From the NCBI GenBank assembly GCA_020348305.1, contig CP070746.1, positions 4,512,970 through 4,547,348 of the forward strand: DNA of 34,379 nt, read 5' to 3'. Position 1 is the first letter of the stretch, and every line of letters begins with the position of its first letter. Shown here piece by piece: positions 1 through 8,100 of the stretch. The stretch comes from Desulfobacterales bacterium (GTDB taxonomy: Bacteria > Desulfobacterota > Desulfobacteria > Desulfobacterales > JAHEIW01). The notes under the pieces were generated by a model. The model was not told the DNA's origin and ran no database searches. It was given only the letters and a program-made list of their open reading frames with translations. The translations under genes and the position numbers were made by a program.

Positions 1-284
1 TCCCGCTGATTCAATGCCAGGCAGCCGACAGCCGGCGGTTAGCGTTTTCTCCCCTTGCTTACCCAAAGGAGCTAAAGGGTATTCCAAAGGGAACCGAGGT
101 GGCTGTGTTTGGTATCACCATGAATATGGAAGATGTACTCGTTCGAGGCATCTTCCAGGGTTTTCATCGGATTCGGTTCCTGCGTGTCGGAACCATTGAT
201 ATTGAGTGGGTCTATAATTCCATGCCGCCGGCCCATGGGCAAATTTATCCAGAAGTTAAATTGACGCCAATAGTTAATTTTTAG
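1..284 (+). CDS. C-terminal part of an unrecognised protein (truncated by window edge)
   Basis: The frame is open from the first bases of the window to a TAG at 282-284, giving about 93 residues with no stop, so the gene begins upstream of the window. The first ATG in this frame is at 99, but the protein-like sequence starts earlier, so I do not take that as the start. The tail contains [17 protein letters not shown] and ends KLTPIVNF. No signal, membrane segment or metal motif is visible and I do not recognise the family. The stop overlaps the stop of the convergent fliN-like gene by four bases, a compact arrangement that favours a real gene. Function unknown. Confidence 0.5.
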   Translation, partial: PLIQCQAADSRRLAFSPLAYPKELKGIPKGTEVAVFGITMNMEDVLVRGIFQGFHRIRFLRVGTIDIEWVYNSMPPAHGQIYPEVKLTPIVNF

Positions 285-1114
285 CTTAAACTCTTTATGC
301 GATCCAGCCGGCTGGTGATTTCAGTAACGCGGATGCCATACTTTTCATCCTGCACCACGACCTGCCCTCTGGCAATCAGGGTGTCGTTGGCCAGAATATC
401 TACCGGTTCTTTTTCAAGCTTTGAAAGCGGGATTGCAGATCCCGGGCCAAGTTGAAGCAGCTCATGGATTAGGATCTTCGTGCGCCCCAGTTCGACCGTC
501 AATTCTATGGGGATGTCCAGAATTAGATTCAAATCAAGATCATCTGCAGATTTCAAATCCTCTTGACCGCCGGAAGGATCACCATTGGTGTTTTCTCTAT
601 CCGCACCATTTTGAAGATCGGCTGTTTGTGAGTGCTCGGCACTCTTTATGCCGACTTCAACCTGGAAGGCTTGGTCCTCGTGGCGAAATCTTAATTTCTC
701 GTAATTTTCTAAATGAGTCGGATCAAGCGGGGCGTCTGACTCATCAGGAATAGAAGGGGTTGAAAGCTCACAGGACAATCTGGCGTCCGATAGTACTGTT
801 TTAAAGTGATTGCCAAGATCCTTTAAAATTTCCGTTAGCAGGTCGTGAATTCCTGCATTTCCTTCAAGCGCTTCGACATTTATTCCACCTTTGCTGGCCA
901 CCATCATTCGAGCAAATTCGGCAGGGACCTGAATCCTTAGAATTCCAGTCACATCACCGGTGAATTGAACGGCACCGGCCACCACATCAACAATGGAACT
1001 ATCCAGTGATTCAATATCGGTATATTCAACATCCATCGATACCATGGTATCAAATGTTTTCAATATGGACTCGATGATCGGTGTTTTAATATCCAAGTTG
1101 TTTTGATCATTCAT
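281..1114 (-). CDS. fliN: CheX-like domain fused to FliN/SpoA domain (flagellar motor switch-type protein)
   Basis: Residues about 198-270 match the SpoA/FliN domain of the flagellar C-ring ([38 protein letters not shown]), the cytoplasmic switch that sets rotor direction. Residues about 10-155 look like a CheX/CheC phosphatase-type domain, followed by a polar linker (156-193). The whole is 277 residues, against roughly 80-140 for plain FliN, and recalls FliY, which joins CheC to FliN. In the CheX part the expected Glu-x-x-Asn catalytic motif reads E95-I-L-K98, so the Asn seems to be lost and phosphatase activity is doubtful. An AGGTGG ribosome site lies about seven bases before the ATG. No other flagellar or chemotaxis gene is in the window, so the partner machinery is elsewhere. 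The symbol rests on the C-terminal domain only. Confidence 0.85.
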   Translation of the reverse strand: MNDQNNLDIKTPIIESILKTFDTMVSMDVEYTDIESLDSSIVDVVAGAVQFTGDVTGILRIQVPAEFARMMVASKGGINVEALEGNAGIHDLLTEILKDLGNHFKTVLSDARLSCELSTPSIPDESDAPLDPTHLENYEKLRFRHEDQAFQVEVGIKSAEHSQTADLQNGADRENTNGDPSGGQEDLKSADDLDLNLILDIPIELTVELGRTKILIHELLQLGPGSAIPLSKLEKEPVDILANDTLIARGQVVVQDEKYGIRVTEITSRLDRIKSLS

Positions 1115-1255
1115 GGGATTTCCACCTTGATGGGTTTAGAGCGGGAATGGCTTTATGTCTGTTGTTATTGATCAAAATGATGCTGACCGCTGCCACTGTT
1201 TATGTTATTATAAATGCGCCAAAACCTCAATATTATTTTAAAAACGTGATGTGAA

Positions 1256-1921
1256 ATGGAGACGAAACAATTAACTTCGGGGTTGGAGGAAAAATTTGCA
1301 CCAGATGGGTTGGTGGGAATTATGGCGGACAGCCACGGCAGGCCAGATAAGATTGTTGCGGCCCTTGATTTTTTTTCCGATAAAAGATGTCGTCACCTTA
1401 TACATCTTGGGGATATTTGTGATTCCACCCATCCGGAGACCGTTGTAGCCTGCGTGCGTCCCTTGCAGAAATTTGCAGTGATTGCAATTAAAGGAAACAA
1501 CGATCATCAAATTGTTGTAAGCCATGGCAGACATGATCAAATGCTGATCCCGCAGGATATCCTTGATTTTCTAGAAAAGCTTCCGCTTGTCAGACAATTC
1601 CAGCATGCAGTTTTTACCCACTCGCTTCCTTTTGCACGCGAACTTGGCCTGTCCAGTATGATCGGAGCCCTGGGTAAAATGCAAATGAGTCGGTTCTTTA
1701 ATGCTTACCCGCAAGGCCTATTGTTTCGTGGCCACAGTCATACACCGGAAGTATTTTGGAAAAAGGGTGATCAGATCATTTCCCGTAAGCTTGCTGCAGG
1801 TGAGAGATTAAATCTGACGGGCCGCTTGCCTTGCGCGGTAACATGCGGCGCGTTAACTCGCGGCCTTTGCTTAATTTGGATGCCTGCTGAAAATGCCATT
1901 GAATGTCATTGTTTTGAATGA
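1256..1921 (+). CDS. Calcineurin-like metallophosphoesterase, YfcE/MJ0936 type
   Basis: A 221-residue cytoplasmic protein with the full set of two-metal phosphoesterase motifs in order: D-x-H (MADSHGR, about residues 23-29), GD (HLGDICD), GNND-H (IKGNNDHQ), an isolated His in FTHSLPF, and the closing GHSHTPE. These ligate the two metal ions that activate water for phosphodiester or phosphomonoester hydrolysis. Size and motif order fit the YfcE-like phosphodiesterases, but the natural substrate cannot be read from sequence. The ribosome site before ATG 1256 is poor, so the exact start is less certain than the rest. The gene is divergent from the CheX-FliN gene across a 141-base gap, with no operon partner on its strand. 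Confidence 0.88.
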   Translation: METKQLTSGLEEKFAPDGLVGIMADSHGRPDKIVAALDFFSDKRCRHLIHLGDICDSTHPETVVACVRPLQKFAVIAIKGNNDHQIVVSHGRHDQMLIPQDILDFLEKLPLVRQFQHAVFTHSLPFARELGLSSMIGALGKMQMSRFFNAYPQGLLFRGHSHTPEVFWKKGDQIISRKLAAGERLNLTGRLPCAVTCGALTRGLCLIWMPAENAIECHCFE

Positions 1922-1948
1922 AAATGGTGGTTTTCAGGCCAATTCTTG

Positions 1949-2242
1949 TTAAGGTATAATTTTTTGTAATATTTCACCGTCGGCACTTAGTATAAAAATC
2001 ATGAATCCATTTCTGGCCGCGTCTTTCGCCAGCTCGTCATAAAAAATTGCCTGTATCTCGTATTTTTCCCCCTTTTGACGGTGCATTTGGGTGAAGCATT
2101 GCTGGGCGTCTTCTTTTTGATAAAAGGCCGGGATAAATGAGATATTCTTTTCTTTATCGAGCTGACCGAAAAATTGTTCATCTCCGCCGGGATCCTGTAC
2201 CACCACCCAGACCCATGTATCGGCTTTAATTGGATTGTTCAC
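1949..2242 (-). CDS. Small uncharacterised protein downstream of etfBA
   Basis: A 97-residue soluble protein with no signal peptide, starting at GTG 2242 behind an AAAGG ribosome site. The sequence opens with a Trp-rich stretch (DTWVWVVVQDPGGDEQF) and includes FYQKEDAQQCF. The pattern resembles a small alpha/beta domain but I cannot name a family. It begins 53 bases after etfA on the same strand, so it may be the last gene of the acyl-CoA dehydrogenase/ETF transcript. No function is inferred beyond that. Confidence 0.65.
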   Translation of the reverse strand: MNNPIKADTWVWVVVQDPGGDEQFFGQLDKEKNISFIPAFYQKEDAQQCFTQMHRQKGEKYEIQAIFYDELAKDAARNGFMIFILSADGEILQKIIP

Positions 2243-2295
2243 TGCTTAGCCTTTCTGGAGTTTCGGTAATTTTAAAAAGGTTCGCTTAAATCGGA

Positions 2296-3297
2296 TCAGG
2301 CCTGAATCCGCGCTTTCAAACCTTTGATCAACGCGGTACAAAATTGGCTGGCATCGGCCACAACAGCCACATCTGCCATTTTCATCATGGTGGCATTGGG
2401 GTTTTTGTTGACGGCGATAATAAAATCGGCTTCGGTAGTTGCAGCGGTGTGCTGAATAGCGCCGCTAATGCCGAAAGATAAGAGGATTTTGGGTTTGATG
2501 TGTTTGCCGGCTTGCCCGACGAGTGCATCTGTATCAAGCCAGCCGGCGTAAACGACGGGACGGGTTCCGCCAACTTCGCCTCCCATGAGGTCAGCCAAAT
2601 CAAAAAGTTTTTTAAATTTCTTTTTGCTGCCCATGCCTCGACCACCACATACAACGACCGGTGCATCTTCAATTCTTTGATCACGCTGGGCTTGGCGCTC
2701 ATTGGCGATCAATCGCACGCGATCTTCAGGCAAATCTTTCTGGATCGGCAAGCGCACCACCTCGCCACGCAGTTCATTGTTGTGGGGGATCTCTTGAAAC
2801 GTTCCTGGTCGAACGGTTGCCATTTGTGGCCGGTGGTTGGGAGTGATAATTTCAGCCAGAAGGTTGCCGCCGAAAGAGGGGGCGATTTGCAGCAGCAGTC
2901 CATCTTCGGTTATTTTCAACCCGATGCAGTCGGCAGTTAAACCGGTGCCGAGGCGCTTGGCTACTCGAGGCGCAAATTCTTTGCCAAAGGAAGTGGCTCC
3001 AACTAAGATAGTTTCCGGTTGATAATCGTTTGCAAGTCGTTCCAGCAATACGGCATATTTTTCCACGCTGTAATTTTTCAGTGACCGATGTTCTACGACA
3101 TATACTTTCTGGGCGCCATGAGCGATGTATTCGGCGACATACTGGTCTAAACCCTGACCAAATAAGACCGCACAAACTTCTGCACTTATTTTAGGGGCCA
3201 GATCGTTGGCTTTTGCCAGGAGTTGAAGGGTCACACGATTTTGAAAATAATTGCGGTAATCGCCAAAAACCCATATAGCGCGTTTTTTTGTGTTCAT
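2296..3297 (-). CDS. etfA: Electron transfer flavoprotein alpha subunit
   Basis: At 333 residues this is full length for EtfA, which with EtfB carries electrons as a FAD heterodimer from acyl-CoA dehydrogenases to a membrane quinone reductase or another acceptor. The N-terminal half is the alpha/beta domain shared with EtfB. The C-terminal FAD-binding domain shows VVCGGRGMGSKKKF, a GGTRPVVYAGW segment, VGQAGKHIKPK and SFGISGAIQHTA, all hallmark positions, followed by AVNKNPNA. The ATG overlaps the etfB stop as ATGA, indicating translational coupling. The dehydrogenase gene just upstream is the probable electron donor. Confidence 0.95.
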   Translation of the reverse strand: MNTKKRAIWVFGDYRNYFQNRVTLQLLAKANDLAPKISAEVCAVLFGQGLDQYVAEYIAHGAQKVYVVEHRSLKNYSVEKYAVLLERLANDYQPETILVGATSFGKEFAPRVAKRLGTGLTADCIGLKITEDGLLLQIAPSFGGNLLAEIITPNHRPQMATVRPGTFQEIPHNNELRGEVVRLPIQKDLPEDRVRLIANERQAQRDQRIEDAPVVVCGGRGMGSKKKFKKLFDLADLMGGEVGGTRPVVYAGWLDTDALVGQAGKHIKPKILLSFGISGAIQHTAATTEADFIIAVNKNPNATMMKMADVAVVADASQFCTALIKGLKARIQA

Positions 3298-4130
3298 GGT
3301 TTTTTTTCGTGATAGTGGGTTTTAAGATCTTTTTTAATAGCGCCGCTGATCCGATCGCCAAATTTTTCAAAAACTTCGTCCACAATTTTCTTGGCGGTCC
3401 CCTTCATGATAAGGTTCTTTTTTTTGGCGGTCGAAGAATAAACGTCTAATATTTTTGTGGGAGAGCCCTGCACACCAATTGTTTCTGGCTCAAGGCCAAG
3501 ATCAGCTGCACCCAGAATGCTAATATCCGGTTTGCCAAAGGCTGTTTCCAGGACACTGAGGCTCGGATAACGTGGAGCGTTCGCCTGTGTTGTTACGGTA
3601 ACTAAGCCAGGCAAGTCCATCTCAAGGGTCTCAAAAAAGTTGTCCGATAATCGCTGCATACGGACCGTGCGGTTATTAATTTCGAGCTGCTCAACGTAGG
3701 CTACCCCCGGAATATCAAGCTCTTCGGCCAGCTGGGGTCCGACTTGAGCAGTCTCGCTGTCACTCGTATGACAGCCGCAAAGCACAAGGTCGAAATCCGG
3801 GCATTCTTTTTCAATGGCCCGGGCAAGGGTATGTGAAGTGACAAAGGTATCTCCACCGGCCATGTACGGGTCGGTAAGCAGGACGCCGCGATCTGCCCCC
3901 ATAGCAGTAGCCTCGTACAATACTTCTTCTGCCATGGGCGGTCCCATCGTAATGGTGATGATATCGCCTCCATAGCGGCGTTTGATTTGAAAGGCTGCTT
4001 CAAGCGCGTTTGCACATGCCGGGTTCATCATTCCTTCGGCCAAATCGCGCCGCAGTGTGCCGGTTTTTGAGTCCCAGGGCAGCTCAGACACCATGGGAAC
4101 CTGCTTTATACAAACAACCAATTTCAGCAT
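3294..4130 (-). CDS. etfB: Electron transfer flavoprotein beta subunit
   Basis: A 278-residue EtfB. It opens with the typical KLVVCIKQVPMV strand, has the repeat-like NALEAAFQIKRRYGG helix, and carries the nucleotide (AMP) loop in CGCHTSDSETAQVGPQLAEE. In the heterodimer this subunit binds AMP structurally, while EtfA holds the FAD. The tail runs about 20 residues past the usual core and is rich in lysine (KKNLIMKGTAKKI, KKDLKTHYHEKK). The gene sits 69 bases after the acyl-CoA dehydrogenase and overlaps etfA by four bases, so the three genes should be made together. I see no basis for calling it an electron-bifurcating form. Confidence 0.95.
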   Translation of the reverse strand: MLKLVVCIKQVPMVSELPWDSKTGTLRRDLAEGMMNPACANALEAAFQIKRRYGGDIITITMGPPMAEEVLYEATAMGADRGVLLTDPYMAGGDTFVTSHTLARAIEKECPDFDLVLCGCHTSDSETAQVGPQLAEELDIPGVAYVEQLEINNRTVRMQRLSDNFFETLEMDLPGLVTVTTQANAPRYPSLSVLETAFGKPDISILGAADLGLEPETIGVQGSPTKILDVYSSTAKKKNLIMKGTAKKIVDEVFEKFGDRISGAIKKDLKTHYHEKKP

Positions 4131-4199
4131 AGCCTAGTCTATTTTTTGTAATCTAGTTTTTACGAGACCATCAGTTTTAGGTACCAGGTCAGATCTTTA

Positions 4200-5348
4200 T
4201 TACGTCAACTGCGACAGGACACCACGTGCAATAACCAGACGCTGCACTTCACTCGTTCCTTCGTAAATTTCGGTGATCTTGGCATCCCGGAAATAGCGTT
4301 CCACATCGTATTCTTTGCTGTATCCATAACCCCCATGGATTTGCAAGGCAAGATTGGTTACGCGCGAGGCCACTGTACTGCAATAAAGCTTGGCCATGGC
4401 TGCCTCGGTACCGAAAGGTTGACCCGCATCGTTAATGGCGCAAGCCCGATACAGCAGCAACCTGGCTGCGTCTATTTCGGTGGCCATATCGGCCAGATAG
4501 TTCTGAATCGTTTGAAATGAAGCAATCGGTTTTTTAAACTGCTGGCGTTCTTTCGAATATTTTACAGCAGCTTCGAAAGCAGCCTGGGCGATGCCAAGAG
4601 CCTGGGCCGCAATGCCGATGCGACCCGTGTCCAAAGCGTTGAGTCCGATTTTGAGCCCGTCCCCTGGCCGGCCAAGCATATTGTCTTCCGGAACTCGGAC
4701 ATCTTCTAAAAACAGCGATGACACAGGATTTGCGCGCATCCCGCATAAATCTTCCAGCTCTCCCACGGAGAATCCCGGGGTGTCTTTTTCCACCATAAGA
4801 ACACTGGCCCCTGCGCCTTGAGTATCGGTATTTGTGACCGCAAATATCAGCGCCAAACCGCAAACGCCGCCATTGGTTACAAATACCTTAGTGCCGTTGA
4901 TAACGTATTGCCCGTTATCATAAATCGCGGTGGTTTCCACAGCACCTGCATCAGAGCCGGCGTTGGCTTCGGTGAGACAAAATGCTCCAATTTGCTCGCC
5001 ACTGGCTAATCGAGGCAGGAAACGTTTTTTTTGTTCCGGGGTTCCGAAGCGCACGATGGGGTAAGCACCAACGCTATTGTGTACTGTAATGCAGAGACCG
5101 ATGGCGGCACATACCCTTGAAAGCTCCTCAATGGTTATGGCATAACTGGTGCAGTCCAATTCCGCCCCACCATATTCTTTCGGAACCTGCAGGCCGAAGT
5201 AATTAAGTGGACGCATCTTTTCGATGATTTCCCATGGAAAGCGAGAATCGCGATCAATATCATGTGCGATAGGTCCCAGCTCGGTCTCTGCGAACTTACG
5301 CACTGACTTGCGCACGGCTTTATGTTTCATGCATGGATTAAAATCCAA
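4200..5348 (-). CDS. Acyl-CoA dehydrogenase (short/medium-chain, butyryl-CoA dehydrogenase-like)
   Basis: A 382-residue flavoenzyme that would oxidise acyl-CoA to trans-2-enoyl-CoA and pass electrons to the ETF encoded next to it. The family's order is intact: N-terminal helical domain (RKFAETELGP, KEYGGAELD), the FAD/substrate loop CLTEANAGSDAGA, the KVFVTNGG segment, and the C-terminal IHGGYGYSKEY with ITEIYEGTSEVQR. Glu363 in YEGTSE is at the catalytic-base position of short-chain and butyryl-CoA enzymes. The first residues, MDFN, match the family start but are encoded by TTG at 5346-5348. The AGGAG lies 11 bases before it and is better spaced for an out-of-frame ATG (see the mini-ORF entry). 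The acyl chain preference cannot be fixed from sequence. Confidence 0.93.
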   Translation of the reverse strand: MDFNPCMKHKAVRKSVRKFAETELGPIAHDIDRDSRFPWEIIEKMRPLNYFGLQVPKEYGGAELDCTSYAITIEELSRVCAAIGLCITVHNSVGAYPIVRFGTPEQKKRFLPRLASGEQIGAFCLTEANAGSDAGAVETTAIYDNGQYVINGTKVFVTNGGVCGLALIFAVTNTDTQGAGASVLMVEKDTPGFSVGELEDLCGMRANPVSSLFLEDVRVPEDNMLGRPGDGLKIGLNALDTGRIGIAAQALGIAQAAFEAAVKYSKERQQFKKPIASFQTIQNYLADMATEIDAARLLLYRACAINDAGQPFGTEAAMAKLYCSTVASRVTNLALQIHGGYGYSKEYDVERYFRDAKITEIYEGTSEVQRLVIARGVLSQLT

Positions 5349-5355
5349 AGCGCAT
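5338..5355 (-). other. Five-codon mini-ORF overlapping the acyl-CoA dehydrogenase start
   Basis: On the minus strand AGGAG is followed five bases later by ATG (5353-5355), which opens ATG-CGC-TTT-GGA-TTT-TAA. The dehydrogenase frame starts at a TTG inside it (5346-5348). The best-placed start codon therefore makes a pentapeptide that terminates eight bases past the real start codon. This could be chance, or a device that lowers or couples translation of the dehydrogenase. Confidence 0.3.
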
Positions 5356-5441
5356 TATTTCTCCTGTTAAAATCAATAAAGATAGGGGTTAACATGTAGG
5401 CTCTAACAAATAGCTTAACAACCTGGGAAAATCAATACAGA

Positions 5442-5966
5442 TCAATCATTAATATTTTGCAGTTTCACTAACAATTTTTTGCCCCGGTTTTTGACAGCCG
5501 GGCTGCCGGTCTTGGATAATTCTTCCAGCACGCTAATAGTACGGGGGCGCAATTTTTTATCCTCTGTTGCAAAATCAGCAAGTGCCTGCAAGGCAAAGGT
5601 GACAACGATTTTGCTATTATCTTGAAGATAGTCGAACAATATTTTCACAACCTTGGCTTTTTCCTTCGGCGTCACGTGCAAACGCGGCATGATTTGCGCA
5701 ATATGCCATCGGACCTCTTGTTGTCGGGTTTCAGCTGCGAGTTTTATGATTCTTCTTTTATAGGGTTGCAGATACTCGCAACGATCCAAGGTTATCTTTT
5801 CGATGGCATCTGCAGCGCGCATCCGTACGACGGGATCCTCAACAAACAGACCGTCGATCAGCACATTAAATAAGGCGGAATTTTTAAAAACCTCATTGAC
5901 GACCTCTTCAACCTTCCCGATTGAGCGTCTGTCGCCGCCTTCTAATTTTCGCAAAAGACGATGCAT
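5442..5966 (-). CDS. HEAT-repeat protein
   Basis: A 174-residue, wholly helical protein built from HEAT-like helix pairs of about 35-40 residues, seen as repeated DPVVRMRAADAIEKI, QEVRWHIAQIMPRL and NSKIVVTFALQALADFA segments with the usual conserved Asp, Arg and Ala positions. Such repeats make curved protein-binding surfaces. Nothing here suggests an enzymatic site, and no signal peptide is present. The ATG at 5964-5966 has no clear ribosome site. The frame stays open for 25 codons upstream but offers no ATG, GTG or TTG there. Neighbours give no functional link. Confidence 0.75.
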   Translation of the reverse strand: MHRLLRKLEGGDRRSIGKVEEVVNEVFKNSALFNVLIDGLFVEDPVVRMRAADAIEKITLDRCEYLQPYKRRIIKLAAETRQQEVRWHIAQIMPRLHVTPKEKAKVVKILFDYLQDNSKIVVTFALQALADFATEDKKLRPRTISVLEELSKTGSPAVKNRGKKLLVKLQNIND

Positions 5967-6153
5967 CTTAAAATTGTATTTCCGCGCTAAAGTCGAATAG
6001 ATTGGTTTTGCTCCAAGCCTTATTATGTATTCATAATTTTTTCAATGACGCAATGCAATAGGATTTTATTTAGAAATTTTCGAAATGAAAGGAATGAAAT
6101 GATCGGTATTGGTGAATTGAATAAACGATGTAGGTTAATCGCGGGCAGACATT

Positions 6154-6672
6154 TTATTTCCGTAAAGCCTGTTTATAGGCTGACGCAGAATACCCCTGAA
6201 TGCGATGACCATTGATTACGACAAACGGAACCCTACTGGACTTGGTGAGGGATTTCATACGATCGGCTGCTTTCTGATCTGTTTCTATATTATATAATGT
6301 GATTTCTATTCCCCGTGAGTTGAAAAAAGCTTTTGCTTTATTACAATACGGACAAAAATTCTGGACATAAAGTTCAACGCTGTGCTTTTGCTGAGTATTC
6401 TCTTTTTGCTGTTCTTCATCTGTTAATTCATCTAAAATTTCATTTATCACCTTGACATCGTATTTAGGACGTTGAGCCTCTGTATTTAGTTGATTGTCAT
6501 TATTATCTCCAGAAGCTTCCTCCTCTTCCCATTCGAATGTATTGTCGGGCTGTCTGTCTGAATAATGCGTGACACCATTTTCGTCTTCCCACGTATATAT
6601 CTGTGCCGAACAAATAGCTGCCGACACAATGAGGAAAAGAAGCACTAAGAGAAGCCCGTGAACTTTAGCCAT
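6154..6672 (-). CDS. Exported DUF4124-glutaredoxin protein
   Basis: I start the gene at the ATG 6670-6672 because an AAAGGA site lies seven bases before it and a clean signal peptide follows (LLLVLLFLIVSAAICSAQ). The upstream ATG at 6715-6717 would put 15 polar residues ahead of that signal. The mature 150 residues hold a DUF4124 module (YTWEDENGVTHYSDRQP, about 26-42), an acidic linker (48-97) and a glutaredoxin fold (98-172) with the active site CPYC (107-110) and the cis-proline loop RVPFVV (147-152). It should be a periplasmic thiol-disulfide protein. DUF4124 commonly precedes glutaredoxin-like or other envelope domains in proteobacteria. The redox partner is unknown. Confidence 0.88.
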   Translation of the reverse strand: MAKVHGLLLVLLFLIVSAAICSAQIYTWEDENGVTHYSDRQPDNTFEWEEEEASGDNNDNQLNTEAQRPKYDVKVINEILDELTDEEQQKENTQQKHSVELYVQNFCPYCNKAKAFFNSRGIEITLYNIETDQKAADRMKSLTKSSRVPFVVINGHRIQGYSASAYKQALRK

Positions 6673-6977
6673 CTTTGCATCCTTTGATAACACGTTAATA
6701 ATTAATTGACAGCTCAAATCGCCTATTTATACACAGCGTCATAATAAATTGCGTATTCGCACTTTGAATCGTTTATTTTAGAACCAGCGTATAGGGTCAA
6801 ACATGCAGAACGCTGTGTATGTATGCGCAATGACTTTTGTCCTTCTGTATAGTTCGTACTGGTTTATTCGTAAGAACTTGAGCCGGGAGTAAGAATTTAA
6901 TAATCCTAAACTTGTTATCGGCCAATGCAATCAAAAGCTTTAGTTTAAAATCAGCACAATTTTACGGAATCGTTTCT
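6673..6977. other. Gene-free stretch with a spaced inverted repeat
   Basis: About 305 bases between the glutaredoxin start and the crotonase stop, AT-rich, with no supportable ORF. It contains the perfect 10-base inverted repeat ATACACAGCG (6729-6738) and CGCTGTGTAT (6811-6820), separated by 72 bases, upstream of the glutaredoxin gene. A TTGACA on the plus strand at about 6707 has no good partner -10 and no gene to serve. I do not identify a convincing minus-strand promoter. Confidence 0.5.
6729..6820. repeat. 10-base perfect inverted repeat, 72-base spacer
   Basis: Arms ATACACAGCG and CGCTGTGTAT are exact reverse complements. The spacer is AT-rich and carries no ORF. The arms lie 57 and 139 bases upstream of the glutaredoxin start. 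It could be a paired operator, a transcript hairpin or the ends of a very small mobile element; no flanking target duplication is evident. Confidence 0.45.
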
Positions 6978-7889
6978 TTATCCTTTGAAGGTGCTCGCCC
7001 CAAAATCCCCAAAGGGTTCATCACGTCTGCGGACGGCCTTTTTGAATCCTTTCTTGGCTGCATATTGCTGAAATTCGAAACCTTCCTTTGTATGGCGGGT
7101 TATGCCGTCAAATACCGTGCCGATGATCTGCGTGGGTTGCAAACCTGCAGCAAGAACGGTTTGATTAACCAGCAGTTTCATCATGATGAGCTGATTGATC
7201 GGTACTCGTGCAATTCGTTCAAGCAGGATTTCAAACCGTTCATCAAGTTTATCAGCCGGTGCGCATTCGCATGCCAGCCCCCACTCTACTGTTTCTTTTC
7301 CGTTTAAACAGTCGCCGGTAAATAAAAGCCGTTTTGACTTTTCAATACCGATACGAAATGCCCAAACGGCAGTCGTCGGCGATCCCCACACCCGTGCGGG
7401 GGGATACCCGATTTTGGCATCCTCGGCAATAACCAGCAAATCGCTGCACAACGCCATGTCGGTTCCGCCGGCAACACAGAAACCGTGGACCTTGCAGACT
7501 ACCGGTTTGTTGGCGTTAAACAGGCTCATAAAACCTCGCACATTGCGCGACATCATTTGATAGTCGATCATTGGGTCCCAGATCGCTTCAGGGTTGTGAT
7601 TTTGTGCTTGGACCTTACCCTCAAGAGGTGAACCTTTCGGTGCATCTTCACAGCCGAAATCCTGCATGCCTTCGGCGCTGAGTGCCAAATCGTATCCTCC
7701 ACAAAAGCCCTTCCCGTTTCCGGACAATGCAATAAGATGAACCTTCGGATCTAGATCCGCCCCTTCGACACACTCGGCCAATTCATGCGGCAAATCCAAA
7801 GTGATACCGTTTCCCCGATGATGTCTGTTTAATTTGATCCGAGCAATGCGATCGGTAACTTCATAGGTCATTGTTTTTAGCTTGTCCAT
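6978..7889 (-). CDS. Crotonase-fold protein with altered catalytic residues (enoyl-CoA hydratase-like)
   Basis: A 303-residue member of the enoyl-CoA hydratase/isomerase superfamily. It keeps the CoA-binding and oxyanion-hole features GKGFCGGYDL (59-68) and KVHGFCVAGGTDMAL (133-147). However, the two glutamates that act in classical hydratases (Glu144 and Glu164 of rat crotonase) correspond here to Asp144 in GGTDMAL and Pro164 in GYPPARVWG. The GYPPARVWG signature marks a distinct crotonase subgroup found in several bacteria, whose reaction I cannot specify. It is therefore probably not a plain beta-oxidation hydratase. There is also an insert of roughly 25-30 residues (about 76-106) before the second oxyanion segment. 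The gene follows upp on the same strand, 211 bases away. Confidence 0.85.
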   Translation of the reverse strand: MDKLKTMTYEVTDRIARIKLNRHHRGNGITLDLPHELAECVEGADLDPKVHLIALSGNGKGFCGGYDLALSAEGMQDFGCEDAPKGSPLEGKVQAQNHNPEAIWDPMIDYQMMSRNVRGFMSLFNANKPVVCKVHGFCVAGGTDMALCSDLLVIAEDAKIGYPPARVWGSPTTAVWAFRIGIEKSKRLLFTGDCLNGKETVEWGLACECAPADKLDERFEILLERIARVPINQLIMMKLLVNQTVLAAGLQPTQIIGTVFDGITRHTKEGFEFQQYAAKKGFKKAVRRRDEPFGDFGASTFKG

Positions 7890-7943
7890 CCTTATACTTC
7901 CAAATTGTTATTTCATCGAAAAAGGTGTGGTTCGGGAAGGCAA

Positions 7944-7983
7944 TTCGGCCTCCAGCTGCCACCAGAAATATTGGGAGGCCGAA
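7944..7983. repeat. 10-base perfect inverted repeat between upp and the crotonase gene
   Basis: TTCGGCCTCC at 7944-7953 and GGAGGCCGAA at 7974-7983 form a GC-rich 10-base-pair stem with a 20-base loop. On the minus strand the hairpin would lie in the upp-to-crotonase intergenic RNA, about 55 bases before the crotonase start. The T-rich side comes before the stem in that direction, so it is not a standard intrinsic terminator for upp. It may act as an mRNA stability or processing hairpin. Confidence 0.5.
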
Positions 7984-8100
7984 AAATGATTATTGACAGT
8001 AAATTTATACTCCGGGGATGAAGTGCCTTGACGAATAAAATATCAAGAACTCGGATAGCTAAAAGATGCAGTTGCGGAAGAATAGCCTGATGTGCGTGGC

